44,319 nucleotides of DNA. It comes from Bacteroidota bacterium. Its GTDB lineage: Bacteria; Bacteroidota; Bacteroidia; 2-12-FULL-35-15. The DNA is taken from positions 1 to 44,319 of the forward strand of contig JADJHE010000030.1 of the NCBI GenBank assembly GCA_016707685.1, in the 5' to 3' direction. Under the pieces are notes generated by a model, which ran no database searches, had not been told where the DNA came from, and saw only the letters and a program-made list of their open reading frames with translations. The position numbers and the translations under genes are program-made. Of the stretch, positions 18,447-27,354 are shown one piece after another (within the stretch, counting starts at the first letter, position 1; each line of letters starts with the position of its first letter).

Positions 18447-19075
18447 TATTGGATATGCTTTCCTCTAGTACCTTTTAATCGTTCACGGTAATTTTGACGT
18501 TGATTAATAGGTACAAAATTTTTCTTTTTTGTAAGTGTGGTATCCATTTCTAAGGGAAGGTTCATTTTGTTTTTAATGCTGTCATAGATAATAGGCATAA
18601 AATGAATTTTTTCTTTAAAGTGTTTTCGAGCATATTTTTTTAGCATCATGCATTGGAAAGGATCAGTTGCAACTGCGATACTTTTATATCCCATTTTTTT
18701 CGCCAATTGATAACCATAATAAAGATTCTCCGTGCTGTGTTCAGCAATAGTATCTATTAATATATGTTCAGAATTTATTCCTAATTGTTTTCCTAAAATT
18801 GCCATTGATTCGCCTTCTACCCATGGTGTATAAACGGCATTTCCAGAATATAGAATTGTTGAAACAACTCCTTTGTTGTATAAAAATTCAGACCAAAGGA
18901 TTCGTGATTTTAAAAGTGTGTCTATTTTTCCATTGTATAAAGGTAAGCCAGGAACAATAACAACATCAATAGGTTTTATTTTGGATGCATTATGATAATA
19001 CTTTCGTTGCGTTGAATTGAGAAACATGCATGAACAAAAGCTACATAGCAAAATAAAATACAGGATGCTTTTCAT
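18443..19075 (-). CDS. DUF218 (YdcF/SanA-like) lipoprotein
   Basis: A 210-residue envelope protein. The N terminus (MKSILYFILLCSFCSC) looks like a lipoprotein signal with several possible lipobox cysteines. The DUF218 core follows: D-V-V-I-V-P-G (about 37-43), I-L-Y-S-G-N-A, E-G-E-S-M, the short E-H-S-T-E-N motif and S-I-A-V-A-T-D-P-F-Q near residue 140. Relatives such as SanA affect envelope permeability; the substrate is unknown. The ATG at 19075 shares its A with the upstream gene's TGA (TGATG), so coupling is likely; a TTG one codon earlier is the alternative. It is the last gene of the elongasome cluster. Confidence 0.8.
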   Translation of the reverse strand: MKSILYFILLCSFCSCMFLNSTQRKYYHNASKIKPIDVVIVPGLPLYNGKIDTLLKSRILWSEFLYNKGVVSTILYSGNAVYTPWVEGESMAILGKQLGINSEHILIDTIAEHSTENLYYGYQLAKKMGYKSIAVATDPFQCMMLKKYARKHFKEKIHFMPIIYDSIKNKMNLPLEMDTTLTKKKNFVPINQRQNYRERLKGTRGKHIQY

Positions 19076-19830
19076 CAAACTTGTTTGTTTTTTTTAGTGT
19101 TGACAAATGTATACTGTAAACCAATGCTGAGTATAAAAACAGGACTAAATTTTGTGTAGCTAACATCAATTTGTTTGGAATAGGGGATCATGAATTGTCC
19201 TTGAATGACACCCGCAATATTTTTCATCCCAACTTTATTGGTAATGCAGGGTTCAAGTAGGTATAAATTCTTGTTGTAATATTCTTTATTTATATTGTTT
19301 ATACTAGATGTGCTATTCTCTCTATATATATATTTATCAAAGTGGTTGTATGAACCTCTTAATGACAATGCAAAGGAATAGGAAAGTTTATAAATTTCTA
19401 TTTTTGAAAAGTACCCAAATGAAGTTTGAAAAAAGTATTTATTGTAGGTAGAGTAGGTTTCATAACTTGATTTTTCTTGCTGAAAGATTGAAAACCAAGC
19501 ATTATTTTGTTCTAGAAAATTATTATTGTATCCATAACCTCCTTGTAATTCGTATCGCCATTTGCTGTTTGCCTTTGAAAAACCATATATACCAATAAAG
19601 CCTTCATAAATCCGTATTCCTTTTCCATGATTTAGATTTAATCCCAATTCAAAATGGTTTATTGGATTGCATGCAGCTTGTAATTCAATATGATTGCTAC
19701 CAGCATAAGCATTGGTAGTTAATTGTTTTTTGTCATCCGGTAAAAACACATTTTGAGTAGTAGGAATGTATACACTACGAACAGCACATCCATATACAAA
19801 AAAGAGTATAAGCCAGCTATATTTTTTCAT
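19075..19830 (-). CDS. Predicted lipoprotein, possibly outer-membrane beta-barrel-like
   Basis: A 251-residue protein with a lipoprotein signal (MKKYSWLILFFVYGCAVRS, Cys about residue 15). The remainder is rich in alternating aromatic and polar residues, as in outer-membrane barrels (for example F-E-L-G-L-N-L-N-H and the C-terminal S-I-G-L-Q-Y-T-F). I recognise no specific family. The frame begins at 19917 inside rodA, but the ATG at 19830 gives the lipoprotein signal and lies 17 bases past the rodA stop. It is joined to the DUF218 gene by a TGATG overlap. Confidence 0.65.
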   Translation of the reverse strand: MKKYSWLILFFVYGCAVRSVYIPTTQNVFLPDDKKQLTTNAYAGSNHIELQAACNPINHFELGLNLNHGKGIRIYEGFIGIYGFSKANSKWRYELQGGYGYNNNFLEQNNAWFSIFQQEKSSYETYSTYNKYFFQTSFGYFSKIEIYKLSYSFALSLRGSYNHFDKYIYRENSTSSINNINKEYYNKNLYLLEPCITNKVGMKNIAGVIQGQFMIPYSKQIDVSYTKFSPVFILSIGLQYTFVNTKKNKQV

Positions 19831-19847
19831 TTGTTTGTGAAGAAGGA

Positions 19848-21068
19848 TTACCTCAAAATCTGTAAGCGATGTGAATCTAATTTCAAGAAAATAAACAAAA
19901 GTATTGTGAACGACCAAAGTGATGAGCCTCCATAGCTAAAGAAAGGCAATGGAATTCCGATTACTGGTGCAAGGCCTATTGTCATTCCAACATTGATGGT
20001 TAAGTGAAAAAACAAAACCGAAGCAACACCATATCCATAAATCCTACTAAATGGTGAACGTTGTCGCTCCGACATAAATACAATACGAATAATTAATACC
20101 AGTTGTAATATAATTACCAATGAACTTCCTAGGAATCCCCATTCTTCCCCAACAGTACAGAAAATAAAATCTGTATCCTGTTCAGGTACAAAATCGTATT
20201 TGGTTTGCGTTCCTTGCAAATATCCCTTACCTGCAAAACCTCCAGAGCCAATTGCAATTTTTGCTTGGTTTACATTGTATCCTTCTTTCTTTAAATCTAC
20301 GGTTCCTCTACCTAGCAAGACATCAATACGTACTTTTTGATGTGGTTCCATGTGTTCGTAAACGGTACTTGTTCCTTTTACCATTCCACAGGCAACCAAG
20401 CCTACCAATGCAACGATGAATAAGTTTTTGGGAGTACGTTTGATAAATAAAACAGCAACCACAGACAAAGAACCAATGATGGCAAACAAGTACATGTTGT
20501 TTACCAATAAGGCCATCACAAATAAAATAACAGCCAAGAATCCTAATAATAAATAATTAATGGATAAGCCTTCGCGGTAAAGTGTTATAATGAATGCCAC
20601 AAATACGATAGCCAAACCGGTTTCATCTTGCAACACTTTAATAAGTAGTAATGGAACACCAATAATAATTAATGAAATAATGGTGTTTCGATAATCGGAT
20701 ATTTTAATGCTCTGGTTACTGAGGAATTTTGCTAAAGCAAGATTGGCCGCAAACTTCATAAATTCAGCAGGCTGAATACCAAAATCGCCAAATCGAAACC
20801 AAGAGCGACTCCCTTTTACTTCACGCCCAAGAAAAGGAACCGCAATATTAGCTAGTATGAAGAACCCAAAAATAAAATAGGCAAAGGCGGTGTAGAAACT
20901 TTCATCGATGATAAGAATGATGAGCGCCAACAAAAAAGCAGTACCTATCCAAATCATTTGTTTTCCGTACTTCTGACTGATATCGGTAATGATGTAATGC
21001 TCCTCGTTGTATACAGCAGCATAAATGTTCATCCAACCCATAATCACCAATACAACATAAATCAACAC
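19848..21068 (-). CDS. rodA: Rod shape-determining peptidoglycan glycosyltransferase RodA (SEDS)
   Basis: Polymerises glycan strands for cell elongation together with the class B transpeptidase encoded just upstream. About ten membrane helices are visible, with SEDS signatures K-G-S-R-S-W, Q-P-A-E-F-M-K, the catalytic-region Q-D-E-T-G, E-Q-D-T-D-F-I-F and the C-terminal P-F-F-S-Y-G-G-S-S. The annotated start is a GTG at 21066-21068. Upstream the frame stays open through Y-K-Y-F-Y-N-I-D-W-I-T-V, which looks like genuine RodA N terminus, back to a TGA at 21120-21122 with no ATG, GTG or TTG in between. The real start is therefore uncertain: a rare ATT at 21119 or a sequencing indel. Function is not in doubt. 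Confidence 0.93.
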   Translation of the reverse strand: MLIYVVLVIMGWMNIYAAVYNEEHYIITDISQKYGKQMIWIGTAFLLALIILIIDESFYTAFAYFIFGFFILANIAVPFLGREVKGSRSWFRFGDFGIQPAEFMKFAANLALAKFLSNQSIKISDYRNTIISLIIIGVPLLLIKVLQDETGLAIVFVAFIITLYREGLSINYLLLGFLAVILFVMALLVNNMYLFAIIGSLSVVAVLFIKRTPKNLFIVALVGLVACGMVKGTSTVYEHMEPHQKVRIDVLLGRGTVDLKKEGYNVNQAKIAIGSGGFAGKGYLQGTQTKYDFVPEQDTDFIFCTVGEEWGFLGSSLVIILQLVLIIRIVFMSERQRSPFSRIYGYGVASVLFFHLTINVGMTIGLAPVIGIPLPFFSYGGSSLWSFTILLFIFLKLDSHRLQILR

Positions 21069-21130
21069 GGTTATCCAGTCGATGTTATAAAAATACTTGT
21101 ATTGTTGGATTGTCTCAATTCAAATAAATA

Positions 21131-22990
21131 TTAATGTGTTTTCTTTTCTTCAACTACTTTTCCTTTGTGAATCAAATCACCTTCAAGCATTCGTTTTTCT
21201 AAATCAGGACGTGTAATTTTTCCTGTTAAATATTTTTCCATCATTAGGCGTGCAATCGGACCGGCCCAAGTAGAACCAAAACCTGCATTCTCAATTAATA
21301 TACCTACTGCAATGCGTGGTTTTTCAATGGGTGCAAAACATACAAACACCGAGTGATCTTTTCCATGTGGGTTTTGCGCTGTTCCTGTTTTTGCACAATA
21401 CGGAATGCCTTCAATTTTTAATCCCGCTGCTGTTCCACCTTCTACAGCTTTTGCCATACCTCGTATTACATCGTTGTAAATGGCTGTGTCGGTAATTTTG
21501 GTATAGTGTTTTACTTTAAAACGATCCAACAAAGTATCATTTGCATTTCCACCAATTGCTTTTACAATGTGTGGTGTGTAATAATAACCTTTGTTTGCAA
21601 TAATGGAAACCAAGTTCGCATTTTGTAAAGGAGTGATCCCCATCTCCGCTTGTCCAATCCCTAAGGAAATAACAGTACTTGCTTTCCATGAACCTTTTCC
21701 AAATACTTTATCGTAGTATTTTATGCTGGGTACATTTCCTCTTAATTCATTTGCTAAATCGGATCCTGTTTTTACACCCAAGCAAAAACTCATAGCAATG
21801 TCTCTCCAATTCTGATAAGCTTTATACGTGTTGTTGTATTTTTTATCATCAATAACACTTTTAAATACATACGAGAAATAAGAGTTACACGATGTTCCAA
21901 TAGCACCATGCAAATCCATTGGCGATGCATGCGGATGGCATTTTGGTCGTCCACCCAACGGAGGATAACCTCGCGCACAAGGATAACGTGTACTCGCTGT
22001 TAACACGCCTTCGTTTAATCCAATTAAAGCCATTACCAATTTAAAGGTAGAACCCGGAGGATATGATGCCATGGTAGAACGATTGAACAATGGATTCCCA
22101 ACCGTATCTTTTAAAAGTGTTGCGAAATTTTTATTTCGTGCTCTACCAACTAATAAGTTTGGATCATAAGTAGGACTAGTAATGATGGCTAAAATTTCAC
22201 CTGTTTGTGGATCGATGGCAACCAAACTACCAATTTTATTTTGCATGAGTTTTTCGCCATACTCTTGTAAATCGGCATCAATGGTAGTTGTTAAGGGTTT
22301 TCCTGAAATGGCCATAGTATCGTAAATACCATTCATGTAGCTTCCTTTTTCGCGGTTATGAACATCTACCATCATGATGCGCATTCCTTTTTTTCCACGC
22401 AATACTTTTTCGTAGGTCTTTTCAATGCCACTGATACCAAGGTAGTCACCATCCTTGTAATAAGGATTCTTTTCGGTAATGTTCTTATCGGCTTCACCAA
22501 TATAACCTAACATGTGTGCTGCAATTTTTTTCGGATACTTTCGGAGTGTACGCGATTGCACCCAAAAGCCTTTAAATCGATACAAACGTTCTTGCAAGGA
22601 GGCATATTCACGTGGCGATAATTGTTTTTCGAAAATGGATTCTCTTCGAGGTGAGTTAGGCGCCTGAACGGCCTTTTTCATTTTTTTCAAAAATTGCTCT
22701 TTTGTAATACCAAGCAATTCACAAAAATCATTTGTATCTAAATCTTTTACATCTTTTGGCAATACCATTAAATCGTAGGCTGCTTCATTGTATACCAATA
22801 GTTTTCCGTTTCTATCATAGATGTAACCACGAATAGGATATTCTGTTTTGTATCGGAATGCTTGATTACGAGCATCGAGCTTATACGTATCATCAATTAC
22901 TTGAATGTAAAATAAACGGGATATGTAAATCAATCCAATAAGAATGAAGATACCAATGATGAAAAATTTTCTATCGCCTAATTGGTTCAT
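21131..22990 (-). CDS. mrdA: Penicillin-binding protein 2 (elongasome transpeptidase)
   Basis: A class B PBP that cross-links peptidoglycan during elongation, with RodA as glycosyltransferase partner. The 619-residue protein has one N-terminal membrane anchor (about 9-28), the pedestal domain (Y-P-I-R-G-Y-I-Y-D-R-N-G-K), then the transpeptidase domain with S314-T-F-K317, S367-C-N369 and K534-T-G536. A Cys/His-rich insert at about 337-355 precedes the SxN motif and may match the zinc site known in E. coli PBP2 (inference). The start codon overlaps the mreD stop by four bases; rodA follows. The order mreBCD-mrdA-rodA is standard. Confidence 0.96.
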   Translation of the reverse strand: MNQLGDRKFFIIGIFILIGLIYISRLFYIQVIDDTYKLDARNQAFRYKTEYPIRGYIYDRNGKLLVYNEAAYDLMVLPKDVKDLDTNDFCELLGITKEQFLKKMKKAVQAPNSPRRESIFEKQLSPREYASLQERLYRFKGFWVQSRTLRKYPKKIAAHMLGYIGEADKNITEKNPYYKDGDYLGISGIEKTYEKVLRGKKGMRIMMVDVHNREKGSYMNGIYDTMAISGKPLTTTIDADLQEYGEKLMQNKIGSLVAIDPQTGEILAIITSPTYDPNLLVGRARNKNFATLLKDTVGNPLFNRSTMASYPPGSTFKLVMALIGLNEGVLTASTRYPCARGYPPLGGRPKCHPHASPMDLHGAIGTSCNSYFSYVFKSVIDDKKYNNTYKAYQNWRDIAMSFCLGVKTGSDLANELRGNVPSIKYYDKVFGKGSWKASTVISLGIGQAEMGITPLQNANLVSIIANKGYYYTPHIVKAIGGNANDTLLDRFKVKHYTKITDTAIYNDVIRGMAKAVEGGTAAGLKIEGIPYCAKTGTAQNPHGKDHSVFVCFAPIEKPRIAVGILIENAGFGSTWAGPIARLMMEKYLTGKITRPDLEKRMLEGDLIHKGKVVEEKKTH

Positions 22991-23505
22991 TCTTTTTCAG
23001 ATTTACGATTGAAAAGGTATTGCGAGATGATGACTAATACAATGGTAAAGATGGAACTAACAATTACTCTAAAGAAGGTAGAGAAAAATTCGGAGAAGCG
23101 GAACATTTCAATGTAAAACAAAACAAGGTGATGCAATACAACCAAAATACTTGCATAGGATAAAAACCAAGGAATTCCTAAATACTGAACAGTGGGTTGT
23201 GTTCCAAATTCATACCCATCGCGTGGAGAAAATAATTTTAATACACCTGGTCGGATATAGGCCATGAATACTGTTGCTGCAGCATGCATCCCAGCAGTAT
23301 CATAAAACATATCAATGCTTATTCCTAAAACAAATGCGCTTACAAGTAATAACCATTTTGGTGTTTCAAATGGAAGAACAATGATGAACAAAACATAAAT
23401 GAAGGGATTGATGAATCGTCCCAGCTCTATGTTTTTTATAATCAGTGCTTGTACAAGTACCAATAAAATAAAACGGATTATATTTCTGATGATCTCGTTT
23501 ATCAT
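22987..23505 (-). CDS. mreD: Rod shape-determining protein MreD
   Basis: A 172-residue inner-membrane protein with about five hydrophobic segments and the small polar loops typical of MreD (for example G-I-S-I-D-M-F-Y-D and H-A-A-A near the middle). Sequence conservation in this family is low, so position carries much of the weight: it starts one base after mreC and overlaps mrdA by four bases. It links the MreB-MreC scaffold to the PBP2-RodA synthase. Confidence 0.92.
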   Translation of the reverse strand: MINEIIRNIIRFILLVLVQALIIKNIELGRFINPFIYVLFIIVLPFETPKWLLLVSAFVLGISIDMFYDTAGMHAAATVFMAYIRPGVLKLFSPRDGYEFGTQPTVQYLGIPWFLSYASILVVLHHLVLFYIEMFRFSEFFSTFFRVIVSSIFTIVLVIISQYLFNRKSEKE

Positions 23506-23506
23506 T

Positions 23507-24346
23507 TTATTCTTTTGTTTCTTTTTCTGTTTTTAATTCCAATGCCTCTTGTTCTTCTTTAAACATGTTTGTTACAACATATACGTGCGTTAGTTTTTTA
23601 AAGTCGGTAGTTAGTTTTACTTTAACGGTATAAAAATATTTTCCCGATTCACGTTCAAAGCTTTCGACTGTTCCAATTAAAATGTTTTCTGGAAATGTAA
23701 GAGAGTAGGGACTTGTAGCAATCGTGTCGCCTTTTACTAATTTAACATGTGTAGGAATGTCATTTAATGTTGCATAATCATAACTTTCACCATTCCAAAC
23801 AAGCGGACCGTATGAACCATCTTTTTTAATTTTTGCACTTATCGTAGTTTTGCTGTGTAAGAGCGACATGATGGTGCAAAAGTTATCCGACACTTCTTGT
23901 ACTTGACCAACAACTCCATTACTACAGATTACCGCCATATTTTTACGAACACCTTGGTTTAATCCTTTGTTAAGCGTAAGGTAATTATTTCTTCTACTAG
24001 TAGAATTATTTACCACTTTAGCAGCAGTGTAAATAAATTTTTGATGGATGCTAGGTTTGTTAACGTGAATCGTATCCGTTGTTACAATAAATTTTGAAGC
24101 CAGTAATTGAGAACGCAATTCAGCATTTTCTTTTGCAAGGTTTTCATTTTCCGATTTCAAATAAAAATACTCTTCAATTGCTGCGGATGTTTGTAAAACT
24201 GTTGTGGAAGCAGCATTGGAAGAGTTAACGAAGCTTGCTTTTTGATAAAAATTATTTTGAACAACCAATGAAACGCAAATCGTTTCAATAATTAGAAACA
24301 AGAAAAAGAAATTGTGTTTCCAAATAAAGATTACGAGGTTACGCAT
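23507..24346 (-). CDS. mreC: Rod shape-determining protein MreC
   Basis: A 279-residue bitopic protein with a membrane anchor near residues 10-28, a coiled coil (about 65-95, E-N-E-N-L-A-K-E-N-A-E-L-R-S) and the periplasmic beta-barrel domains with L-N-K-G-L-N-Q-G-V-R, N-G-V-V-G-Q-V and L-L-H-S-K-T-T-I-S-A. It activates PBP2/RodA and connects them to MreB. It is separated from mreB by 82 bases holding a hairpin, so the two may be expressed at different levels. Confidence 0.95.
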   Translation of the reverse strand: MRNLVIFIWKHNFFFLFLIIETICVSLVVQNNFYQKASFVNSSNAASTTVLQTSAAIEEYFYLKSENENLAKENAELRSQLLASKFIVTTDTIHVNKPSIHQKFIYTAAKVVNNSTSRRNNYLTLNKGLNQGVRKNMAVICSNGVVGQVQEVSDNFCTIMSLLHSKTTISAKIKKDGSYGPLVWNGESYDYATLNDIPTHVKLVKGDTIATSPYSLTFPENILIGTVESFERESGKYFYTVKVKLTTDFKKLTHVYVVTNMFKEEQEALELKTEKETKE

Positions 24347-24377
24347 TTAAAATAATTGTTGAGTTCTAGAATTATTG

Positions 24378-24418
24378 AATTGTTGAATTGCTTTTTTTGA
24401 TTTAGCAATTCAACAATT
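24378..24418 (-). terminator. Intercistronic hairpin between mreB and mreC
   Basis: A perfect 14-bp stem (AATTGTTGAATTGC at 24378-24391, complement at 24405-24418) encloses a 13-base loop. On the minus strand it lies just past the mreB stop but is not followed by a T run, so it may be a partial terminator, a processing site or an mRNA 3'-end stabiliser rather than a full terminator. Confidence 0.45.
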
Positions 24419-24428
24419 TTTCACTTTT

Positions 24429-25451
24429 TTATTTCATTAGGAAAGGGAACTTGTCTACATTTTTTAATGCAATACCAGTACCACGAGCAACCGCACGAAG
24501 TGGATCTTCGGCAATGTGAACAGGTAATTTAGTCTTTAAGGAAATACGTTTATCCAATCCGCGTAGCATAGAACCACCACCAGCTAAATAAATACCAGTG
24601 CGGTAAATATCGGCAGAAAGTTCAGGAGGGGTCATTTCCAATGCATTCAAAATCGCTTCTTCAACTTTTGAAATCGATTTGTCTAATGCATGTGCAATTT
24701 CAACATAAGAAACATAAATTTCTTTTGGAATACCAGTCATTAAATCGCGACCGTGTACAGCATAATCAGGTGGAGGATTATCAATTTCTGTCATGGCAGC
24801 ACCAACTTCAATTTTTACACGTTCAGCAGAACGTTCACCAATTAAAATATTGTGTTGTCTACGCATGTATTCTTCAATGTTTGCTGTAAATTCATCACCC
24901 GCAATACGAATTGATTTATCACATACAATACCACCCAATGCAATTACGGCAATTTCTGATGTACCACCACCAATATCAATGATCATATTTCCCATTGGTT
25001 CTTCCACATCGATACCAATACCGATTGCAGCAGCCATTGGCTCATGAATTAAATAAACTTCTTTACCACCAGCATGTTCAGCGCTATCACGTACCGCACG
25101 TTTTTCAACCTCAGTGATACCAGAAGGAATACAGATTACCATTTTTAAAGATGGTGTAAATAATTTTCTTCCTGGGTTAATCATTTTAATCATTCCACGA
25201 ATCATGTGTTCCGCAGCATGGAAATCGGCAATTACTCCATCTTTCAATGGACGAATCGTTTTTATGTTTTCATGGGTTTTACCATGCATTTGTTGTGCTT
25301 GCTTTCCAACAGCAATTACTTTTCCTGTCATTCGATCAACGGCAACAATAGATGGTTCATCTACCACTACTTTGTCGTTGTGAATAATCAGCGTGTTTGC
25401 TGTTCCTAAGTCGATTGCAATCTCTTGTGTTAAAAAATTAAATAAACCCAT
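24429..25451 (-). CDS. mreB: Rod shape-determining protein MreB (bacterial actin)
   Basis: A 340-residue actin-fold ATPase that forms membrane filaments guiding wall synthesis. Visible are phosphate-1 I-D-L-G-T-A-N-T, connect-1 (I-H-E-P-M-A-A-A-I-G), phosphate-2 I-D-I-G-G-G-T-S-E-I-A and adenosine motif L-A-G-G-G-S-M-L-R-G. The length is standard and the ATG at 25451 gives M-G-L-F-N-F-L, a short amphipathic start. It is the first gene of the elongation cluster; I could not find a convincing TAnnTTTG box in the 187 bases upstream. Confidence 0.97.
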   Translation of the reverse strand: MGLFNFLTQEIAIDLGTANTLIIHNDKVVVDEPSIVAVDRMTGKVIAVGKQAQQMHGKTHENIKTIRPLKDGVIADFHAAEHMIRGMIKMINPGRKLFTPSLKMVICIPSGITEVEKRAVRDSAEHAGGKEVYLIHEPMAAAIGIGIDVEEPMGNMIIDIGGGTSEIAVIALGGIVCDKSIRIAGDEFTANIEEYMRRQHNILIGERSAERVKIEVGAAMTEIDNPPPDYAVHGRDLMTGIPKEIYVSYVEIAHALDKSISKVEEAILNALEMTPPELSADIYRTGIYLAGGGSMLRGLDKRISLKTKLPVHIAEDPLRAVARGTGIALKNVDKFPFLMK

Positions 25452-25470
25452 AGTTTAATTAGATAATGGT

Positions 25471-25634
25471 TTAATTTGAAAATTTGAAAATCTATTGTTG
25501 GGGTAATGTAACGTCAATAAATTTTCAGTAATTTCAAATTAGGTGAATTTTTATTTGTAATTATTTTATTTTCAATTTTTCCATTTAGGTCAATTCGATT
25601 TTCTAATTTTCAAATTGACACATTTTCAAATTGT
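25471..25634. repeat. Inverted AATTTGAAAAT-type repeats between purH and mreB
   Basis: AATTTGAAAATTTGAAAAT at about 25473-25491 faces AATTTTCAAATTGACACATT at 25606-25625, followed by TTTCAAATTG to 25634. The gap is very AT-rich and carries no gene. The unit CAATTTGAAAA occurs in tandem on each side, so this is structured rather than random low-complexity DNA. Confidence 0.4.
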
Positions 25635-25638
25635 ACTG

Positions 25639-27165
25639 TTAATGTTTAAAATGTCTTGTTCCTGTCATCACCATCGATACATTGTTGTTATCGCAGTATG
25701 CAACAGAATCTTTGTCCTTGATGCTTCCACCTGGTTGGATAACCGCAGTAATTCCAGCCTTGTGAGCAATTTCAACACAATCAGGAAAAGGGAAAAATGC
25801 ATCGGATGCCATTACCGCACCTTTTAAATCAAAGCCAAAACTTTCTGCTTTAATGATTGCTTGTTTTAATGCATCCACGCGTGATGTTTGTCCAACACCG
25901 CTTGCAAGCAATTGATTGTTTTTTGCAAGTACAATGGTATTTGATTTTGTATGCTTCACCAATTTATTTGCAAATACTAAATCTCTCAATTCGTCATTGC
26001 TTGGTGCTGTTTTAGTAACCGTTTGCATATCACTAATAACTTCTGTTTTTAAATCTTTGTCTTGTTCAATTACTCCATTCAATAACGTTCGGAATGATTT
26101 GTTCGACAGCTTTGCATTTTTTTGTTGAAGAATAATTCTGTTTGGTTTTGATTTTAAAAGTTCAATTGCTTTTGCATCGTAGGATGGAGCAATGATTACT
26201 TCAAAAAACAATTTATTCATTTCTTCAGCAGTAGCTAAATCAATTTCTTTGTTGGTGATTAATACTCCACCGAATGCGCTTGTTGGATCACCTGCTAATG
26301 CATCTTTATAGGCATCCACTAATTTTTCGCGTGATGCTAATCCGCATGCATTGTTATGTTTTAAAATTGCAAATGTGGTATCTGTAAATTCAGCAATTAA
26401 ATTAACGGCAGCATCTACATCCAATAAATTGTTGTATGATAATTCTTTGCCATTAAACTTTGTAAACATCTCATCCAAGTTGCCATAGAACACACCTTTT
26501 TGATGAGGGTTTTCGCCATAACGAAGAACGTTTGCATTTTGAACCGATTGTTTAAATGCAACCACATTGTCGCCATTGAAATAATTAAAAATAGCAGTAT
26601 CGTAATGGGATGAAACGTTGAATGCTTTGCCTGCAAGTTGTTTGCGGTCGGCTAATGTTGATTCACCTTTTTGTGCAACAAGAATGGTGTCGTGTAAAAA
26701 AGTGTATTCACTTTTTGATGGAACAATGATTACATCTTTGAAGTTTTTTGCAGCAGCACGAATTAATGAAATGCCACCGATGTCAATTTTTTCAATGATG
26801 GCTTGTTCTGCAGCACCCGATGCAACTGTTTCTTCGAAGGGATATAAATCAACAATTACCAAATCAATTTCTGGAATTTCGTATTCTTCCAATTGGTCGA
26901 TATCGCTTTGCAATTCACGTCTGCTAAGGATTCCACCAAATATTTTTGGATGCAATGTTTTAACACGACCACCTAAAATAGAAGGATAAGAAGTTAATGA
27001 TTCAACTGGAGTAACAGCAACACCAAGGTTTTCGATAAACTCTTGTGTACCACCAGTGCTGTATATTTTTACGCCTAATGAATTTAATTGATGAATTACA
27101 GGCTCTAAATTATCTTTGTAATAAACCGAAATTAATGCATTTTTAATTTTTTTCAATCCGCTCAT
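25639..27165 (-). CDS. purH: Bifunctional AICAR formyltransferase / IMP cyclohydrolase
   Basis: Catalyses the last two steps of purine synthesis: formyl transfer from 10-formyl-THF to AICAR, then ring closure to IMP. The 508-residue protein has the N-terminal MGS-like cyclohydrolase domain (I-Y-S-T-G-G-T, G-G-R-V-K-T-L-H-P-K, V-D-L-Y-P-F) and the C-terminal transformylase with R-Y-G-E-N-P-H-Q, K-H-N-N-A-C-G (catalytic Lys-His pair), D-P-T-S-A-F-G-G and S-D-A-F-F-P-F-P-D. It diverges from the ABC permease gene and has a TACTTTTG promoter box 23 bases from its ATG. Confidence 0.97.
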   Translation of the reverse strand: MSGLKKIKNALISVYYKDNLEPVIHQLNSLGVKIYSTGGTQEFIENLGVAVTPVESLTSYPSILGGRVKTLHPKIFGGILSRRELQSDIDQLEEYEIPEIDLVIVDLYPFEETVASGAAEQAIIEKIDIGGISLIRAAAKNFKDVIIVPSKSEYTFLHDTILVAQKGESTLADRKQLAGKAFNVSSHYDTAIFNYFNGDNVVAFKQSVQNANVLRYGENPHQKGVFYGNLDEMFTKFNGKELSYNNLLDVDAAVNLIAEFTDTTFAILKHNNACGLASREKLVDAYKDALAGDPTSAFGGVLITNKEIDLATAEEMNKLFFEVIIAPSYDAKAIELLKSKPNRIILQQKNAKLSNKSFRTLLNGVIEQDKDLKTEVISDMQTVTKTAPSNDELRDLVFANKLVKHTKSNTIVLAKNNQLLASGVGQTSRVDALKQAIIKAESFGFDLKGAVMASDAFFPFPDCVEIAHKAGITAVIQPGGSIKDKDSVAYCDNNNVSMVMTGTRHFKH

Positions 27166-27187
27166 AACATATAAAAATTTGCTCTTA

Positions 27188-27195
27188 CAAAAGTA
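27188..27195 (-). promoter_or_regulatory. -7 promoter box (TACTTTTG) of purH
   Basis: CAAAAGTA on the plus strand is an exact TAnnTTTG match for the minus strand, predicting a leader of about 19 bases. Confidence 0.5.
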
Positions 27196-27321
27196 TTAAA
27201 ATTTAAGCGCTGAATGGCGCTGTTCTCAATTTGTTGATAAATGTTTTTTTTGTTAATAACGCGGATTTTGGGGCTTCGAAACACCGATTTTTTTTAATCA
27301 TTTTTTGGGATAAAAAAATGG

Positions 27322-27329
27322 TACATTTG
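27322..27329 (+). promoter_or_regulatory. -7 promoter box (TACATTTG) of the ABC permease gene
   Basis: An exact TAnnTTTG match 25 bases before the ATG at 27355, in the divergent region shared with purH. Confidence 0.5.
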
Positions 27330-27354
27330 CTAAAACAAAATTGCCCGTCACCGA

